A stretch of 64,000 nucleotides of DNA, taken from Candidatus Anammoxibacter sp. (GTDB lineage: Bacteria > Planctomycetota > Brocadiia > Brocadiales > Anammoxibacteraceae). Positions 19,415-29,927 of the stretch are shown piece after piece. The notes under the pieces were generated by a model, which saw nothing but the letters and a program-made list of their open reading frames with translations, searched no databases and had not been told where the DNA came from. Both the position numbers and the translations under genes were made by a program. Every line of letters starts with the position of its first letter. Within the stretch, counting starts at the first letter, position 1. The stretch is taken from NCBI GenBank assembly GCA_021777055.1, contig JAIQZO010000059.1:61065-125064 (forward strand), given 5' to 3'.

Positions 19415-22400
19415 TTACATTTTCCTTTCATTTTTTCCCCAATTTGCGAGAATTGGGCTGGCAATAAAAATTGAAGAATATGTTCCGACTATAACACCAA
19501 TCATCATAACAAACGCAAAACCATGTATTTCAGGTCCGCCTATAAAATAGAGAGACAATAAAACACCTAATGTGGTTAAAGACGTTAGTACCGTCCTGTT
19601 CAAATTTTGATTAATACTTGAGTTGATTAACTCTGAATCCAGTGCCTTCTTCTTTCCACTGTAATTCTCTCTAATACGGTCGAACAGTACAATTGTATCA
19701 TTTAATGAGTATCCTACCAATGTTAAAAATGCAGCAACCATTGGCAAGTTTAACTTTATGTCGCCAAAGACATTACCAAAGTGGTCAGCAATGGCAACCG
19801 CACCTAAAGTTATTAAAACATCATGGATAAGGGCGATTACAGCTGCAGCACCAAACTTGAACTCTCCAAATCGGTACCATACATAAACAATAATTGCAAG
19901 ACAGGCACATATAAGGGCAAGAATAGCACGTCCCTTCATCTCTCCTGCAACAGATGCTCCTATACTAACAATTCTCTTTAATGGTACTGGTAATACAAAT
20001 GCTTTCCCAATCTTATCCCTTAAAGTTTCGATTCCAGATCCGTCATTACCATTCAATCTTATGGAATCATATGATCTGCCAAATGATAATTCATCTGCCA
20101 AGATATTAGGATACCCTGCAGAGGCTAACATGGTTTCTATTTTATCTTTTTGTAAAGGAGTGCTCAGATCCATTCTGATAAATTTAGTTTCGGATTCATT
20201 TGATAGATCGTCACCCTTTTCTTCATAAAGTGAAACCCTTATACTATCATATTCGATATTTTTCTTGAAAATCTTAACTAAATCTTCCTGAATCTTTTCC
20301 TGAATCTTTCCAGTCTTAATAGAATTCATGTTAACTGCAAACACTTTTGCCTCAGCATCTAACGTTAATAGCTTTTGCAAATATTCGTTAACTTTATTAT
20401 CATTTTCTACTATTACTCGCAGATCTCTCTCTTGTACCGGGTTTGCAACAGTTACCCTTATGGTAGTATTATTGACAAACGTTACTGCTGAAAGGGTCAA
20501 AGATTTATCCATTTTTTCCTTAATTTCCTTTAAGACATCTTTAGTACCTCTAATTTCCAGCTTAGTTGTCATAAATGTCCTAGCGGAATCCCTTTTTCCC
20601 ACACTTATATCGCTAAATCCTGATTTCTTGATTTCCATTTCTAAAAGATCAGGGTCAACCGGCCTGTTAAGATCAACAGCCATAGATGACATATTGTTGA
20701 AAACTTTTGTTGCGTTGTTGTCACCTGCGCCTGCAACAGCTCCAAAAGAGAGTTCTACATTAGAAGATTCCAGTTGCTGACTTAAGCAGTCTGTAATACT
20801 TCGCAAAATAGTCTGTTTCTCCACATCGTTTTCTACAGGAGCGATAACAATTGCAAAGTGCTTCGATTTTGTGTTTAACGGTTCCACTGATTTGATATCA
20901 GTTCCCCCGTATCCACTATTAGTCAATGTGTTCTGCAAAGTTGTCTCATCTATGGGTACACTTGTGCTAATGTTAAATTCATTAGTACCGGTAAATGAGA
21001 TGCTGCAGTCCATGTTTTTCTCTTTCAGTGACCTTTTGATATCATTTTCAATCTTTTCTTTAATCTTCTGTTCGTCCAGTCCTTTAATCCTTATACCAAA
21101 ATCAGTTGGTTCACTTAGATTAGCAGCTGAATTGTCAGAGGTTAATAAGCCTTGAACTTCAGCATCAGGATATCTGTTCCTGGAAAGCTCGCTTCTTACC
21201 TCTTCTACAGAAGTAGGATTCTTCAGGTGTAAATGTGCTAATGTACCACCTGTAAAATCTATATCATAATTGTCATTACCCCTTATAACAAATACAGTCA
21301 AACCTGCAACTATAAGGAATATTGAAATTGGTACGGTAATACGTCTGTGCTTTACAAAAGAGTAGTTTGCATTGGAAAAAAACTTAAGCATATGGAATTG
21401 AGTAATCCACTGTTTTGACAAGAATATGTTGTATATTACCCTTGTTACCAGGATAGCGGTAAACATATTTACCAGCAAACCTATGATTAAAACCCATGCA
21501 AATCCTTTTACCGGACCTGTTCCCACTGCAGCCAAGATTACAGCTGTTATAAGTGTGGTTAAGTTGGCGTCAAAAATGGTCATAAACGCTCTGTCATACC
21601 CATTTTTTAGAGCCAATTTAATTGGTCTGCCTAAAAGTTTTTCCTCTCTTATCCTTTCAAAGATTAACACGTTTGCGTCAACAGCGATACCAATGGTTAA
21701 TACTAGACCTGCAAGTCCTGGAAGTGTTACAGTTGCGCTAATTATTACAAGGGCACCAAGTATTAATAGTATATTTAATGCTAATGCGAAGTTTGCAACC
21801 CATCCAACACCCAGATAAAATATACCCATAAAGAGGATAACAAAGATGGCGGCTATTAGTCCCGCACGTAGTCCGCTTGCAATGGAATCCTTTCCTAGGC
21901 TAGGCCCAACTGTTGTTTCCATCTCTAACTCTAGATCTGCAGGTAAACTTCCAGCTCTCATGATAGCAATCAGATCATTCACTTCCTCCTGAGAAAAACC
22001 ACCCTCTATTATACCCTTACCAGGTATACGGTCACGTATGGAAGGCGCGGAATAGAGAATACCATCCAGGATAATAGCCAAAGGTTTTCCTATGTTTCGT
22101 TCAGTAAGTTTTCCGAATTTATCTTTACCTACCTGATCAAACTCAAAACCAACAACGGCCTGTACATCCTTACGGTCAGGGAAGACCCTTGCTAGGTGTT
22201 CACCTGTTAACTCTATCTTATTCCTAACCAGAACCCAGTTATCAGTTTCTCCTTCTTCTCCCCTTGCTTTTCTGAGCCAGTGCTTATAATATCCTGGAAC
22301 AGTTCCTCCGGCTGCAGCAGTTTTGTATTCACTGCTGTCAGGTGTTGCTGCAAGTCTGAACTCTAATTTTCCCAGTTTTGTAAGGCGGCTCTTAAATGCT

Positions 22401-22885
22401 TCAATTTCAGCCTTTGTGGCACCTGGAACCTGGATCAGGATTCTGTTGTTTCCCTGTTCCTGAATTCTGTACTCCAGAATTCCTTTAGGGTCTATCCTCT
22501 TTTTTAAAACTTCAATTATCTCTTTTGTCAGACCAGGCCGATTTTCTTTCTTATTTACACGTACGGCATATAGCAGCTCTGATCCGCCTTTAAGGTCTAA
22601 ACCTAATTTTATCTGCCCCCTTGCCCTGTATTCTGCAACCTTTTCAACAACCTTTGAACCGGATGAATCGGTTGATTCATTTAAAATGGTTTCACTTACT
22701 ATGGGGTTACTTACGAAAAAACTTGTCCAGTTGCTTTCGACGACATCTCTTTGTACTACTTTACCATCAACTTCCTTGATTTTCTCTTTTTTTATTGCTT
22801 TTTCAAATGGAGGGTAGATAGCGAATAATGCAATTCCAATAACTATAACAATAAGCGGTATCTTCCATCTAATATCTCTAGGCAT
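19415..22885 (-). CDS. secDF: protein translocase SecDF fusion with enlarged SecF periplasmic domain
   Basis: 1156 residues. SecD part: TM1 (8-24), P1 domain with LGLDLKGGSELLYAV and IDPKGILEYRIQEQGNNRILIQVPG (95-320), then TM2-6 (338-490) with the GIAVDANVLIFERIREE motif. SecF part: TM1 at about 515-536 followed by FTGGTLAHL, then about 450 residues before the next helix near 987, and the SecF motif LVGYSLNDTIVLFDRIRENY (about 1057-1076). SecF P1 is normally about 100 residues, so this is a large insertion carrying repeated DIKSVEPL/SDISVGKRD-type alpha-beta units. The fusion drives proton-motive-force-dependent late steps of Sec export. It follows yajC by 8 bases. Confidence 0.95.
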   Translation of the reverse strand: MPRDIRWKIPLIVIVIGIALFAIYPPFEKAIKKEKIKEVDGKVVQRDVVESNWTSFFVSNPIVSETILNESTDSSGSKVVEKVAEYRARGQIKLGLDLKGGSELLYAVRVNKKENRPGLTKEIIEVLKKRIDPKGILEYRIQEQGNNRILIQVPGATKAEIEAFKSRLTKLGKLEFRLAATPDSSEYKTAAAGGTVPGYYKHWLRKARGEEGETDNWVLVRNKIELTGEHLARVFPDRKDVQAVVGFEFDQVGKDKFGKLTERNIGKPLAIILDGILYSAPSIRDRIPGKGIIEGGFSQEEVNDLIAIMRAGSLPADLELEMETTVGPSLGKDSIASGLRAGLIAAIFVILFMGIFYLGVGWVANFALALNILLILGALVIISATVTLPGLAGLVLTIGIAVDANVLIFERIREEKLLGRPIKLALKNGYDRAFMTIFDANLTTLITAVILAAVGTGPVKGFAWVLIIGLLVNMFTAILVTRVIYNIFLSKQWITQFHMLKFFSNANYSFVKHRRITVPISIFLIVAGLTVFVIRGNDNYDIDFTGGTLAHLHLKNPTSVEEVRSELSRNRYPDAEVQGLLTSDNSAANLSEPTDFGIRIKGLDEQKIKEKIENDIKRSLKEKNMDCSISFTGTNEFNISTSVPIDETTLQNTLTNSGYGGTDIKSVEPLNTKSKHFAIVIAPVENDVEKQTILRSITDCLSQQLESSNVELSFGAVAGAGDNNATKVFNNMSSMAVDLNRPVDPDLLEMEIKKSGFSDISVGKRDSARTFMTTKLEIRGTKDVLKEIKEKMDKSLTLSAVTFVNNTTIRVTVANPVQERDLRVIVENDNKVNEYLQKLLTLDAEAKVFAVNMNSIKTGKIQEKIQEDLVKIFKKNIEYDSIRVSLYEEKGDDLSNESETKFIRMDLSTPLQKDKIETMLASAGYPNILADELSFGRSYDSIRLNGNDGSGIETLRDKIGKAFVLPVPLKRIVSIGASVAGEMKGRAILALICACLAIIVYVWYRFGEFKFGAAAVIALIHDVLITLGAVAIADHFGNVFGDIKLNLPMVAAFLTLVGYSLNDTIVLFDRIRENYSGKKKALDSELINSSINQNLNRTVLTSLTTLGVLLSLYFIGGPEIHGFAFVMMIGVIVGTYSSIFIASPILANWGKNERKM

Positions 22886-22893
22886 TTATCTTT

Positions 22894-23214
22894 TTACTCC
22901 TCTTCCTCTGATGGGACAACAGTTGAAATTGCATTTTTATCAATTTTCATGTTAACTTCTTTTGTGTCATCTATGCTTATTACGAGTGAATTTTCTTTAA
23001 CATTAACAACTTTACCATGTATACCGCCAGAGGTTACAACTTTGTCATTTCGTCTTACCCTGGAAATGCTTTCCTTACGCTCTTTTTCCTTTTTCTTTTG
23101 TGGCCTAATCATAAGGAAGTACATAATACCAAACATAAGTGCAAATGGGATAATCAACTGTATAAAACTCCCACCACCAGGACCAGCAGCTTGTGCTAAA
23201 AATAACATTGTCAT
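22894..23214 (-). CDS. yajC: preprotein translocase subunit YajC
   Basis: 106 residues: a single N-terminal helix (FIQLIIPFALMFGIMYFLMI) followed directly by RPQKKKEKER, VRRNDKVVTSGGIHGKVV and an acidic tail, the standard YajC layout. It is the membrane accessory of the SecDF complex and lies just upstream of secDF. The operon order tgt-yajC-secD-secF is a widely conserved one. Confidence 0.96.
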   Translation of the reverse strand: MTMLFLAQAAGPGGGSFIQLIIPFALMFGIMYFLMIRPQKKKEKERKESISRVRRNDKVVTSGGIHGKVVNVKENSLVISIDDTKEVNMKIDKNAISTVVPSEEEE

Positions 23215-23276
23215 TCTCCTTTAAAAAAAATTCTTATTTTAATTATCTATAATTTCCGATATAGAACTATTTTTTA

Positions 23277-23342
23277 TATATACTCAAAGTACCCGAGAAT
23301 TCTACATTTATATGTAGAATTCTCGGGTACTTTGAGTATATA
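23277..23342. repeat. perfect 31-bp-stem hairpin between tgt and yajC
   Basis: The left arm 23277-23307 and right arm 23312-23342 are exact reverse complements over 31 bases, with a TTAT loop. The arm begins TATATACTCAAAGTACCCGA. It sits in the 165-base gap between tgt and yajC. It has no U-run on the minus strand, so it does not look like an ordinary terminator of the operon. In RNA it would be an RNase III-type long helix. Confidence 0.9.
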
Positions 23343-23379
23343 CAAATACTGTTTTTGAAGACCGTACAGTCAAAAGAAT

Positions 23380-24561
<1,182 letters not shown>

Positions 24562-24692
24562 CTATATCAGGGTATGGACCGATATCATCGTATCCATACT
24601 TTTGGTACCTAGCCCCAGACTGAAAGTAAAATTTAAAGGTGTAATAATATAAAATTAAGGGCTATAATTCTACCTATTTTTTTTTTAAGGGG

Positions 24693-24713
24693 CCGTCCAC
24701 AAATTATTTGTGG
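24693..24713. repeat. short perfect palindrome upstream of tgt
   Basis: GTCCACAAAT and ATTTGTGGAC are exact reverse complements separated by one base, in the 243-base gap between spoIID-like and tgt genes, next to a run of T (24671-24680). It could be a hairpin at the end of the spoIID-like transcript or an operator; the strand of any T tract does not match a minus-strand terminator. Confidence 0.5.
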
Positions 24714-24735
24714 ACAATACGTAGGATAAACACGA

Positions 24736-26055
24736 TTAATATGCCTTTATAAGATCGATTCCGGGGTAGTAATGTTTCAGGATATTTTCCCACTTAAATC
24801 CCAGAGTGCCCATCTTTTGTGAGCCGAATTGGCATAAGCCAACTCCATGCCCCCAACCCCGTCCGTTAATTTTAACTTTTTTGCCATTGTTTGATATAGT
24901 AAACGCCGTACTTAACAGCTTTTTCGGTCCTATTTGCAGCCTGAACACATTGGCATTCATTTCATGTTCTTTTTTCGATGTATGTATTTTTATACTTCCG
25001 GCATGACCGCCCGGACCTATGTCTATAGGTTTTAAAGAGATTAGAGAGTTACTATTTCCTGTGGATTTATACAACTTTTTAACAATCTCATTTTTATTTA
25101 TCTCTCTAGACCATCTATAGTACTTTGAATCTTCACAGTATCCGCATGGAACGCCTGCTAGGGGGGGTATGCTTTTCTTCTTAAAAACAAGCCCGGCGTC
25201 CTCTGTGTGGCCGCCGCATGTACTATGGAAATATCCGGGGAAAATCTGCTGGTCATAAACCATTATGATTCCCTCTGATTTTTTAACTGCTTCTACTGCT
25301 ATAGCACTTTCATTTGATTTCCCTTTATATGCTAGATCCAGCTTCCGGATATGGTACGCTTCTGTGTCATGTCGCTTCTTTTGGTACAGTGTAAACGTAC
25401 GGGCCGTAACGGTTTGTGCTAGTATTGTGTCTTCTGCCCACGACATTGGTACTTCGCTGGAAACGACACCTGAAAGAAAGTTTTCAACATATGTCTCTTC
25501 AATTACCAGAAATTTATCATTAAGTTGCGGGATGATCATTATATCCCCACTATAATTTGTCTCGTTTATCTTTATTTCACCATCAGATGGTACTATCTTG
25601 ATTGCATCCCTCTCAAACCTTTCGTTACCCAGCAGTATGTGTGAATCTGTTAATTCCACAACCGAACTAACAATGCTATCGTATTCTTTCAGAGATTCTT
25701 CAATAGGTTTTATATCTGAACTTGTAGTATTATGCGTTGTTAATTTACCGTTTCCGTTATACGTAAATTTATTCTTAATGGAATAAATGGTAAACGGTGT
25801 GTCTGCTGCAATGTTAAATGTTGCGACATTTTTCAACAACAAGACTCTTATTAATGGAGCTCTCTTTAACTCTTGATCAGGAGAGCTTAAATCACGAGGG
25901 AGTTCAGGTGTCGTTGTAGTTGTTACCGGTTCTTTTAACCTGAGTTTTATGCAAGAGTTAGTTAATGGCAGTATTACCGTCATTATTGCCAACAATAGCA
26001 GATTTGATTTCGTTACCCTTGTATAAGTGCCGGTTGGTATCTTTATATCTTTCAT
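24736..26055 (-). CDS. SpoIID/LytB-family lipoprotein
   Basis: 439 residues. A hydrophobic leader ending LLLAIMTVILPLTNSC suggests a lipoprotein signal with Cys35. The SpoIID domain is clear: VVSSEVPMSWAEDTILAQTV, ARTFTLYQKK, FHSTCGGHTEDAG and the C-terminal GRGWGHGVGLCQFGSQKMG. SpoIID-type proteins are lytic transglycosylases or amidase enhancers acting on peptidoglycan. The ATG at 26055 makes the gene overlap the end of queH by 98 bases; the overlap encodes the basic start and leader so it is probably real. A start within the leader is not workable. Confidence 0.88.
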   Translation of the reverse strand: MKDIKIPTGTYTRVTKSNLLLLAIMTVILPLTNSCIKLRLKEPVTTTTTPELPRDLSSPDQELKRAPLIRVLLLKNVATFNIAADTPFTIYSIKNKFTYNGNGKLTTHNTTSSDIKPIEESLKEYDSIVSSVVELTDSHILLGNERFERDAIKIVPSDGEIKINETNYSGDIMIIPQLNDKFLVIEETYVENFLSGVVSSEVPMSWAEDTILAQTVTARTFTLYQKKRHDTEAYHIRKLDLAYKGKSNESAIAVEAVKKSEGIIMVYDQQIFPGYFHSTCGGHTEDAGLVFKKKSIPPLAGVPCGYCEDSKYYRWSREINKNEIVKKLYKSTGNSNSLISLKPIDIGPGGHAGSIKIHTSKKEHEMNANVFRLQIGPKKLLSTAFTISNNGKKVKINGRGWGHGVGLCQFGSQKMGTLGFKWENILKHYYPGIDLIKAY

Positions 26056-26563
26056 ATTCGCTAAAAATACATCCGCAGTATGACTGTTTGTATATCATCC
26101 TTCTCTTTACAATTTCACTACTTTCGTCTGACAAGTAGCGATAGTCATAATACGCAAATGTAATTCCTGTCTTCTTCTCTATCTCGTATCCTAATAATTT
26201 AATTTTTTTATGATTCTGGTGTTTACTGAAAAGCAGAGTGGTTGTAAACGCATCAAAACCATTTGCTTTTGCATACTCCGCGCAAGCTTCCAGGCGCAGT
26301 TCATAACAGGTATGGCACCTGTTATTTTTGCCAAACTCAATCTTTCCCAAATATTCATTTAATCCGTATTTCTCATCGTAGACAACTGGAAACGGTTCAC
26401 ACTCATGTAATACTTTTAACGCCTTTATCCTCCTTCGAAATTCCAAGAAAGGGTGGATATTTGGGTTATAAAAGTACCCGGTTATACAGCATCCCTCATC
26501 CTTCAGCTTTTTTATAGGCGCAGCCAGGCAGACAGCGCAGCATATATGGAGTAAAAGTTTCAT
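25958..26563 (-). CDS. queH: epoxyqueuosine reductase QueH
   Basis: 201 residues. QueH is the non-cobalamin iron-sulfur enzyme that reduces epoxyqueuosine to queuosine in tRNA. The cysteine pattern is characteristic: LLLHICCAVC at the start, RCHTCYELRL near residue 83, and SYCGCIFSEY near the C-terminus, which bind the [4Fe-4S] cluster and the second metal. Length is typical. It overlaps the following spoIID-like gene. Together with tgt it indicates queuosine formation. Confidence 0.93.
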   Translation of the reverse strand: MKLLLHICCAVCLAAPIKKLKDEGCCITGYFYNPNIHPFLEFRRRIKALKVLHECEPFPVVYDEKYGLNEYLGKIEFGKNNRCHTCYELRLEACAEYAKANGFDAFTTTLLFSKHQNHKKIKLLGYEIEKKTGITFAYYDYRYLSDESSEIVKRRMIYKQSYCGCIFSEYERYKDTNRHLYKGNEIKSAIVGNNDGNTAIN

Positions 26564-26730
26564 TAATTTTATGCATAGGGTTCTTCATTTTAAACTGTTA
26601 TAAGTAAAACAGTCACTAGTAATAGAAGAAATATGATTACACTGATTAAAACAGATTACACAGATTTGTATCCGTGTAATCAAATATAATCGGCGTAATC
26701 ATATTTAATTTAATGCTTCCAGGCCAACAA

Positions 26731-27741
26731 TTATAGCATATTGTCACCCACACACTGAAAAGCCAACTCCGTTGCCAATCTTCCCCTTGGTGTCTTATTT
26801 ATATAACCACGCTGAATTAGGAACGATTCATAAACATCCTCAATAGTGCCCTCGTCTTCACCCACTGATATCGCTATGGTTTTCAGCCCCACTGGCCTAC
26901 TGCCCGAACGAACCAGTGTCTGTAATATCTTTCTGTCCATTTCGCCAAGCCCGTTTTCATCAACACCTAGCATCCGCAAACCCTCATTTGCAATCTCTTC
27001 AGATATTATATTGTTTCCCTTTATCTGGGCAACATCACGTACACGCTTTAAGAATCTGTTAACTAACCTGGGAGTGCCACGGGACCGCCTTGCAATAATC
27101 TCTGCACCTTTTTCATCTATGGGGATGTTAAGCTTTCTTGCAGAATTGATTACTATCTTAAAAAGATCAGTCCATGGATAAAAATCAAATCTTTCTAGTA
27201 TACCAAACCTTGCCCTGAAAGGTGCGGTCAAGAGACCTTCTCTTGTAGTTGCTCCCACCAATGTAAAGCAAGGGAGGTTTATTTTTACAGATCTAGCATT
27301 GGGGCCTTGATCAATCAGAATATCAATAAAAAAACTTTCCATGGCAGAGTATAGATACTCTTCGATTACCTTGCCCAGTCTATGGATTTCATCTATAAAT
27401 AAAACATCACCTTCCTGAAGGTTGGTTAATATTCCCGCAAGATCCGCAGGTTTTTCCAGTACAGGTCCGGACGTGGTCTTTAGTGAAACATCTGTTTCGT
27501 AGGCAATTATTTGTGACATTGTTGTTTTGCCAAGTCCCGGAGGGCCGGAAAAAAGGATGTGATCAACCACCTCACCCCTTTTTTTTGCGGCATCAAGGCA
27601 AACACCTAAATTCTCTTTAATCCGTTCCTGACCAATAAAATCTTCAAACCTTCTTGGCCGAAGTGTAGTATCTATATTTTCGCCATCATTTTCATCTATA
27701 AGTGGTGTTAAATTTTCTTGCATCATAATGGATAAATACAA
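26731..27741 (-). CDS. ruvB: Holliday junction branch-migration ATPase RuvB
   Basis: 336 residues with Walker A GPPGLGKTT (66-74), Walker B LFIDEIHRL, the sensor LVGATTREGLLTAPFRARFG and a C-terminal winged helix ending TPRGRLATELA. RuvB is the hexameric motor of the RuvAB complex. MMQENL (six codons downstream of the first ATG) is an alternative start. ruvA lies 59 bases upstream, giving the order ruvA-ruvB. ruvC is not present in the window. Confidence 0.97.
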   Translation of the reverse strand: MYLSIMMQENLTPLIDENDGENIDTTLRPRRFEDFIGQERIKENLGVCLDAAKKRGEVVDHILFSGPPGLGKTTMSQIIAYETDVSLKTTSGPVLEKPADLAGILTNLQEGDVLFIDEIHRLGKVIEEYLYSAMESFFIDILIDQGPNARSVKINLPCFTLVGATTREGLLTAPFRARFGILERFDFYPWTDLFKIVINSARKLNIPIDEKGAEIIARRSRGTPRLVNRFLKRVRDVAQIKGNNIISEEIANEGLRMLGVDENGLGEMDRKILQTLVRSGSRPVGLKTIAISVGEDEGTIEDVYESFLIQRGYINKTPRGRLATELAFQCVGDNML

Positions 27742-27776
27742 ATGTTAACGAAAATGTAGAGATTCGATATATTGTT

Positions 27777-27804
27777 GTAGGGGTTCAAAATCTTGAACCC
27801 CTAC
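27777..27804. repeat. GGGTTCAA hairpin overlapping the ruvA stop
   Basis: GTAGGGGTTCAA pairs perfectly with TTGAACCCCTAC around AATC. The ruvA stop codon lies inside the right arm. Related hairpins with the GGTTCAA core occur at 31105, 37258, 37389, 41593 and 41707. Confidence 0.75.
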
Positions 27805-28391
27805 GATGTGTTTTTTAGCGCCAGTCTAACAAGTGCCTCTATGCCATCTTCTGTGTTAAATGTTTTCAGCGCATTGTCAACGGCCTTCTCCGCGGTGGCC
27901 CTTACATACCCCAGTGAAACTAAGGCCATAACGGCGTCTTCAATCTGATTATTCTCTGTTTTTTCTTCTTTACTTCCCTGTTGTTGTGAGACATCCTTCA
28001 TTGCACCCTTTAGTTCCAGTACAATCCTTTCAGCAGTCTTTTTCCCTATTCCCTTTATCTTTTTAATGGTATTAACATCTTCTTTAATAATTGCCTCTTT
28101 GAAATCATTTAACGGACTTCCGGATAGTATAGCCAATGCAATCTTTGGACCTATGCCGCTTATGGAGATTAACAGCCTGAAAATAGATCTTTCATCAATA
28201 GTTGCAAATCCAAACATGGTCATCAGCTCTTCACGAATAAACATCTGTGTGAAAATCTTTGCATCTCCCTGGTCAGGGATTTTATCGTATGTGGAGAGTG
28301 GTATGTTTATAAAATAGCCAATGCCTGCAGATTCAATTATTATATGGGTAGGGGATTTGGAAATCATCCGTCCACGGATGTAATCATACAT
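27801..28391 (-). CDS. ruvA: Holliday junction DNA-binding protein RuvA
   Basis: 196 residues: N-terminal OB fold (MYDYIRGRMISKSPTHIIIE), two helix-hairpin-helix motifs (LISISGIGPKIALAILSG and IKKIKGIGKKTAERIVLELK) and a C-terminal RuvB-binding domain (VMALVSLGYVRATAEKAVD). RuvA tetramers clamp the four-way junction and load RuvB. It precedes ruvB on the minus strand; its stop codon lies in a 12-bp-stem hairpin. Confidence 0.97.
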   Translation of the reverse strand: MYDYIRGRMISKSPTHIIIESAGIGYFINIPLSTYDKIPDQGDAKIFTQMFIREELMTMFGFATIDERSIFRLLISISGIGPKIALAILSGSPLNDFKEAIIKEDVNTIKKIKGIGKKTAERIVLELKGAMKDVSQQQGSKEEKTENNQIEDAVMALVSLGYVRATAEKAVDNALKTFNTEDGIEALVRLALKNTS

Positions 28392-28559
28392 ATTTATAAA
28401 AAGTAAAGCTAAAGTAAATATCTAGAAAGCTGTAGTCAGAATCCAGAATTCAGTATAGATACAAATACAACCACTAGGTTTTTATTACCCACCCCGTGTC
28501 GTAAGCCACCCCTTTTTCTAGTGGTACGAAAGAAAGCATACGTTTTAAAATGTATAGTC

Positions 28560-28579
28560 TCCCCTCTAACAAGAGGGGA
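28560..28579 (+). terminator. hairpin between the TPR gene and ruvA
   Basis: TCCCCTCT and AGAGGGGA pair perfectly around AACA, followed by TTTT on the plus strand. Since flanking genes are on the minus strand, an intrinsic terminator in this orientation would face antisense transcription; alternatively it is a repeat remnant. Confidence 0.4.
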
Positions 28580-28613
28580 TTTTAGGAGTGTGTTACGTCC
28601 TTTCGCTGAATTA

Positions 28614-29723
28614 TTACGATTCGTTAAGCATTATTTGGCTTTCCATTGGTTTTTCCATGGACTGTCCTAACCGTAATCCTTTTTGCTTCAATATACTTCG
28701 TATCTCATAGAGTGATGTTTCGCCGAAATTTTTATATGAAAGTAGATCCTGCTCTGAAACCCTTGTCAAATCACCCAAGGTGTGTATCTCCATTTTTTCC
28801 AGACAATTTCTGCTTCTGACTGAAAGCTCAAATTCTGAGATGGGTACACTGAGAACATCCTCGCTCTTGGTCTGCCTTTTTGAATCGGATTCATCGTAAT
28901 GCATATGGATTGATGCGATGGAATCTTTAAGGTACATCTGCACCCTCTCATTATTCGGATCAGATTCCAACACGGTCTCAAAACACTCAATGGCCTTTTC
29001 ATTTTCACCCCGGTCATCATATAATAATCCGAGATTAATAAAGCTGCTGGCATATTTCACTGGTAAACTGTTGCACATCTCATAAAGTTCTATGGCTTCG
29101 TCATCCATCTGATTAAGGTCGTAGTTGTAAGCAATTCGGAAAAGTGCTGGAGTATTGTCCGGATAGAGCTCTAACGCCTTTTCATATGCGTCAAAGGCCT
29201 TTTCTTTTTTGCCGATATCATCTAAACAGTGTCCCAGTTCATAGTAAAGGTTTGAGTCATCTGGTTTTTTCTTTATCATCTCTTCAATGAATTTCTTAGC
29301 GTCGTTAACATCTCCCGATTTTCTTTTTACTGATGCTATTTCTAAATTAATATCATAGTTGTCTGCATCTTTTTTTGCTGCCAGCTCTAAAAATTCTAAC
29401 GCTTCTTTATAGTTTCCCGCTGTAGAATGGCACTTTCCGATAAAGAAATAGGCTTTCTCCTTAGGTTTAATATTATCAAGGATTTCCAGTGCGTTATCTA
29501 TCTTACCCATAACAAGGAAACATATACCCAAAGCCAGGTAACTGTCATGTAGCTTTCTTTCGTCTTTAATCTTTTTAATTGACGTTTCTATTTTCTTGGC
29601 CTCATCTTCTAATCTTTTTCTTCCACCTTTTTCACCAAAAACCTGTTCCTTCAACGCCTTCAGCGTGTGTATTGAAATAGTTTCAATGTTTAATAAGCCT
29701 TCTATACTATTTTCGTTGCTCAT
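28614..29723 (-). CDS. TPR protein with C-terminal RNA polymerase alpha-CTD-like domain
   Basis: 369 residues. Residues about 60-260 form five to six tetratricopeptide repeats (for example YYELGHCLDDIGKKEKAFDA and SSFINLGLLYDDRGENEKAI). Residues 289-357 resemble the RNA polymerase alpha-subunit C-terminal domain: VPISEFELSVRSRNCLEKME, IHTLGDLTRVSEQDLL, then NFGETSLYEIRSIL and GLRLG, which align with alpha-CTD helices that bind UP elements and activators. The combination could couple protein-protein scaffolding to transcription. I believe such proteins are a planctomycete speciality, unverified. Expected to be cytoplasmic; no leader is present. Confidence 0.88.
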   Translation of the reverse strand: MSNENSIEGLLNIETISIHTLKALKEQVFGEKGGRKRLEDEAKKIETSIKKIKDERKLHDSYLALGICFLVMGKIDNALEILDNIKPKEKAYFFIGKCHSTAGNYKEALEFLELAAKKDADNYDINLEIASVKRKSGDVNDAKKFIEEMIKKKPDDSNLYYELGHCLDDIGKKEKAFDAYEKALELYPDNTPALFRIAYNYDLNQMDDEAIELYEMCNSLPVKYASSFINLGLLYDDRGENEKAIECFETVLESDPNNERVQMYLKDSIASIHMHYDESDSKRQTKSEDVLSVPISEFELSVRSRNCLEKMEIHTLGDLTRVSEQDLLSYKNFGETSLYEIRSILKQKGLRLGQSMEKPMESQIMLNES

Positions 29724-29824
29724 TAATCTTCCCTAAAAACATTAAATTCTTTTAAAATATTTAAGCGTATATATTTATCACAATATTGCCATCATTTCAA
29801 CTAAAAAATAATGATAACTACTCA

Positions 29825-29920
29825 GGTGGATAGGCAGAAGACTAAAGGTAAAAGCCAACTGCCGTTCGCATTTAAGCTTTTACCTTCAGCCTTCAGCCTT
29901 TAGTCTTTAGCCTATCCACC
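29825..29920. repeat. inverted repeat upstream of the TPR gene
   Basis: The left arm 29825-29848 (GGTGGATAGGCAGAAGACTA onward) and right arm 29897-29920 are inverted copies with two mismatches in 24, in the gap between mqnC and the TPR gene. It shares the ATAGGC.GAAGACT.AAGG core with the pair at 13069-13284. Confidence 0.65.
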
Positions 29921-29927
29921 TTCTTTC

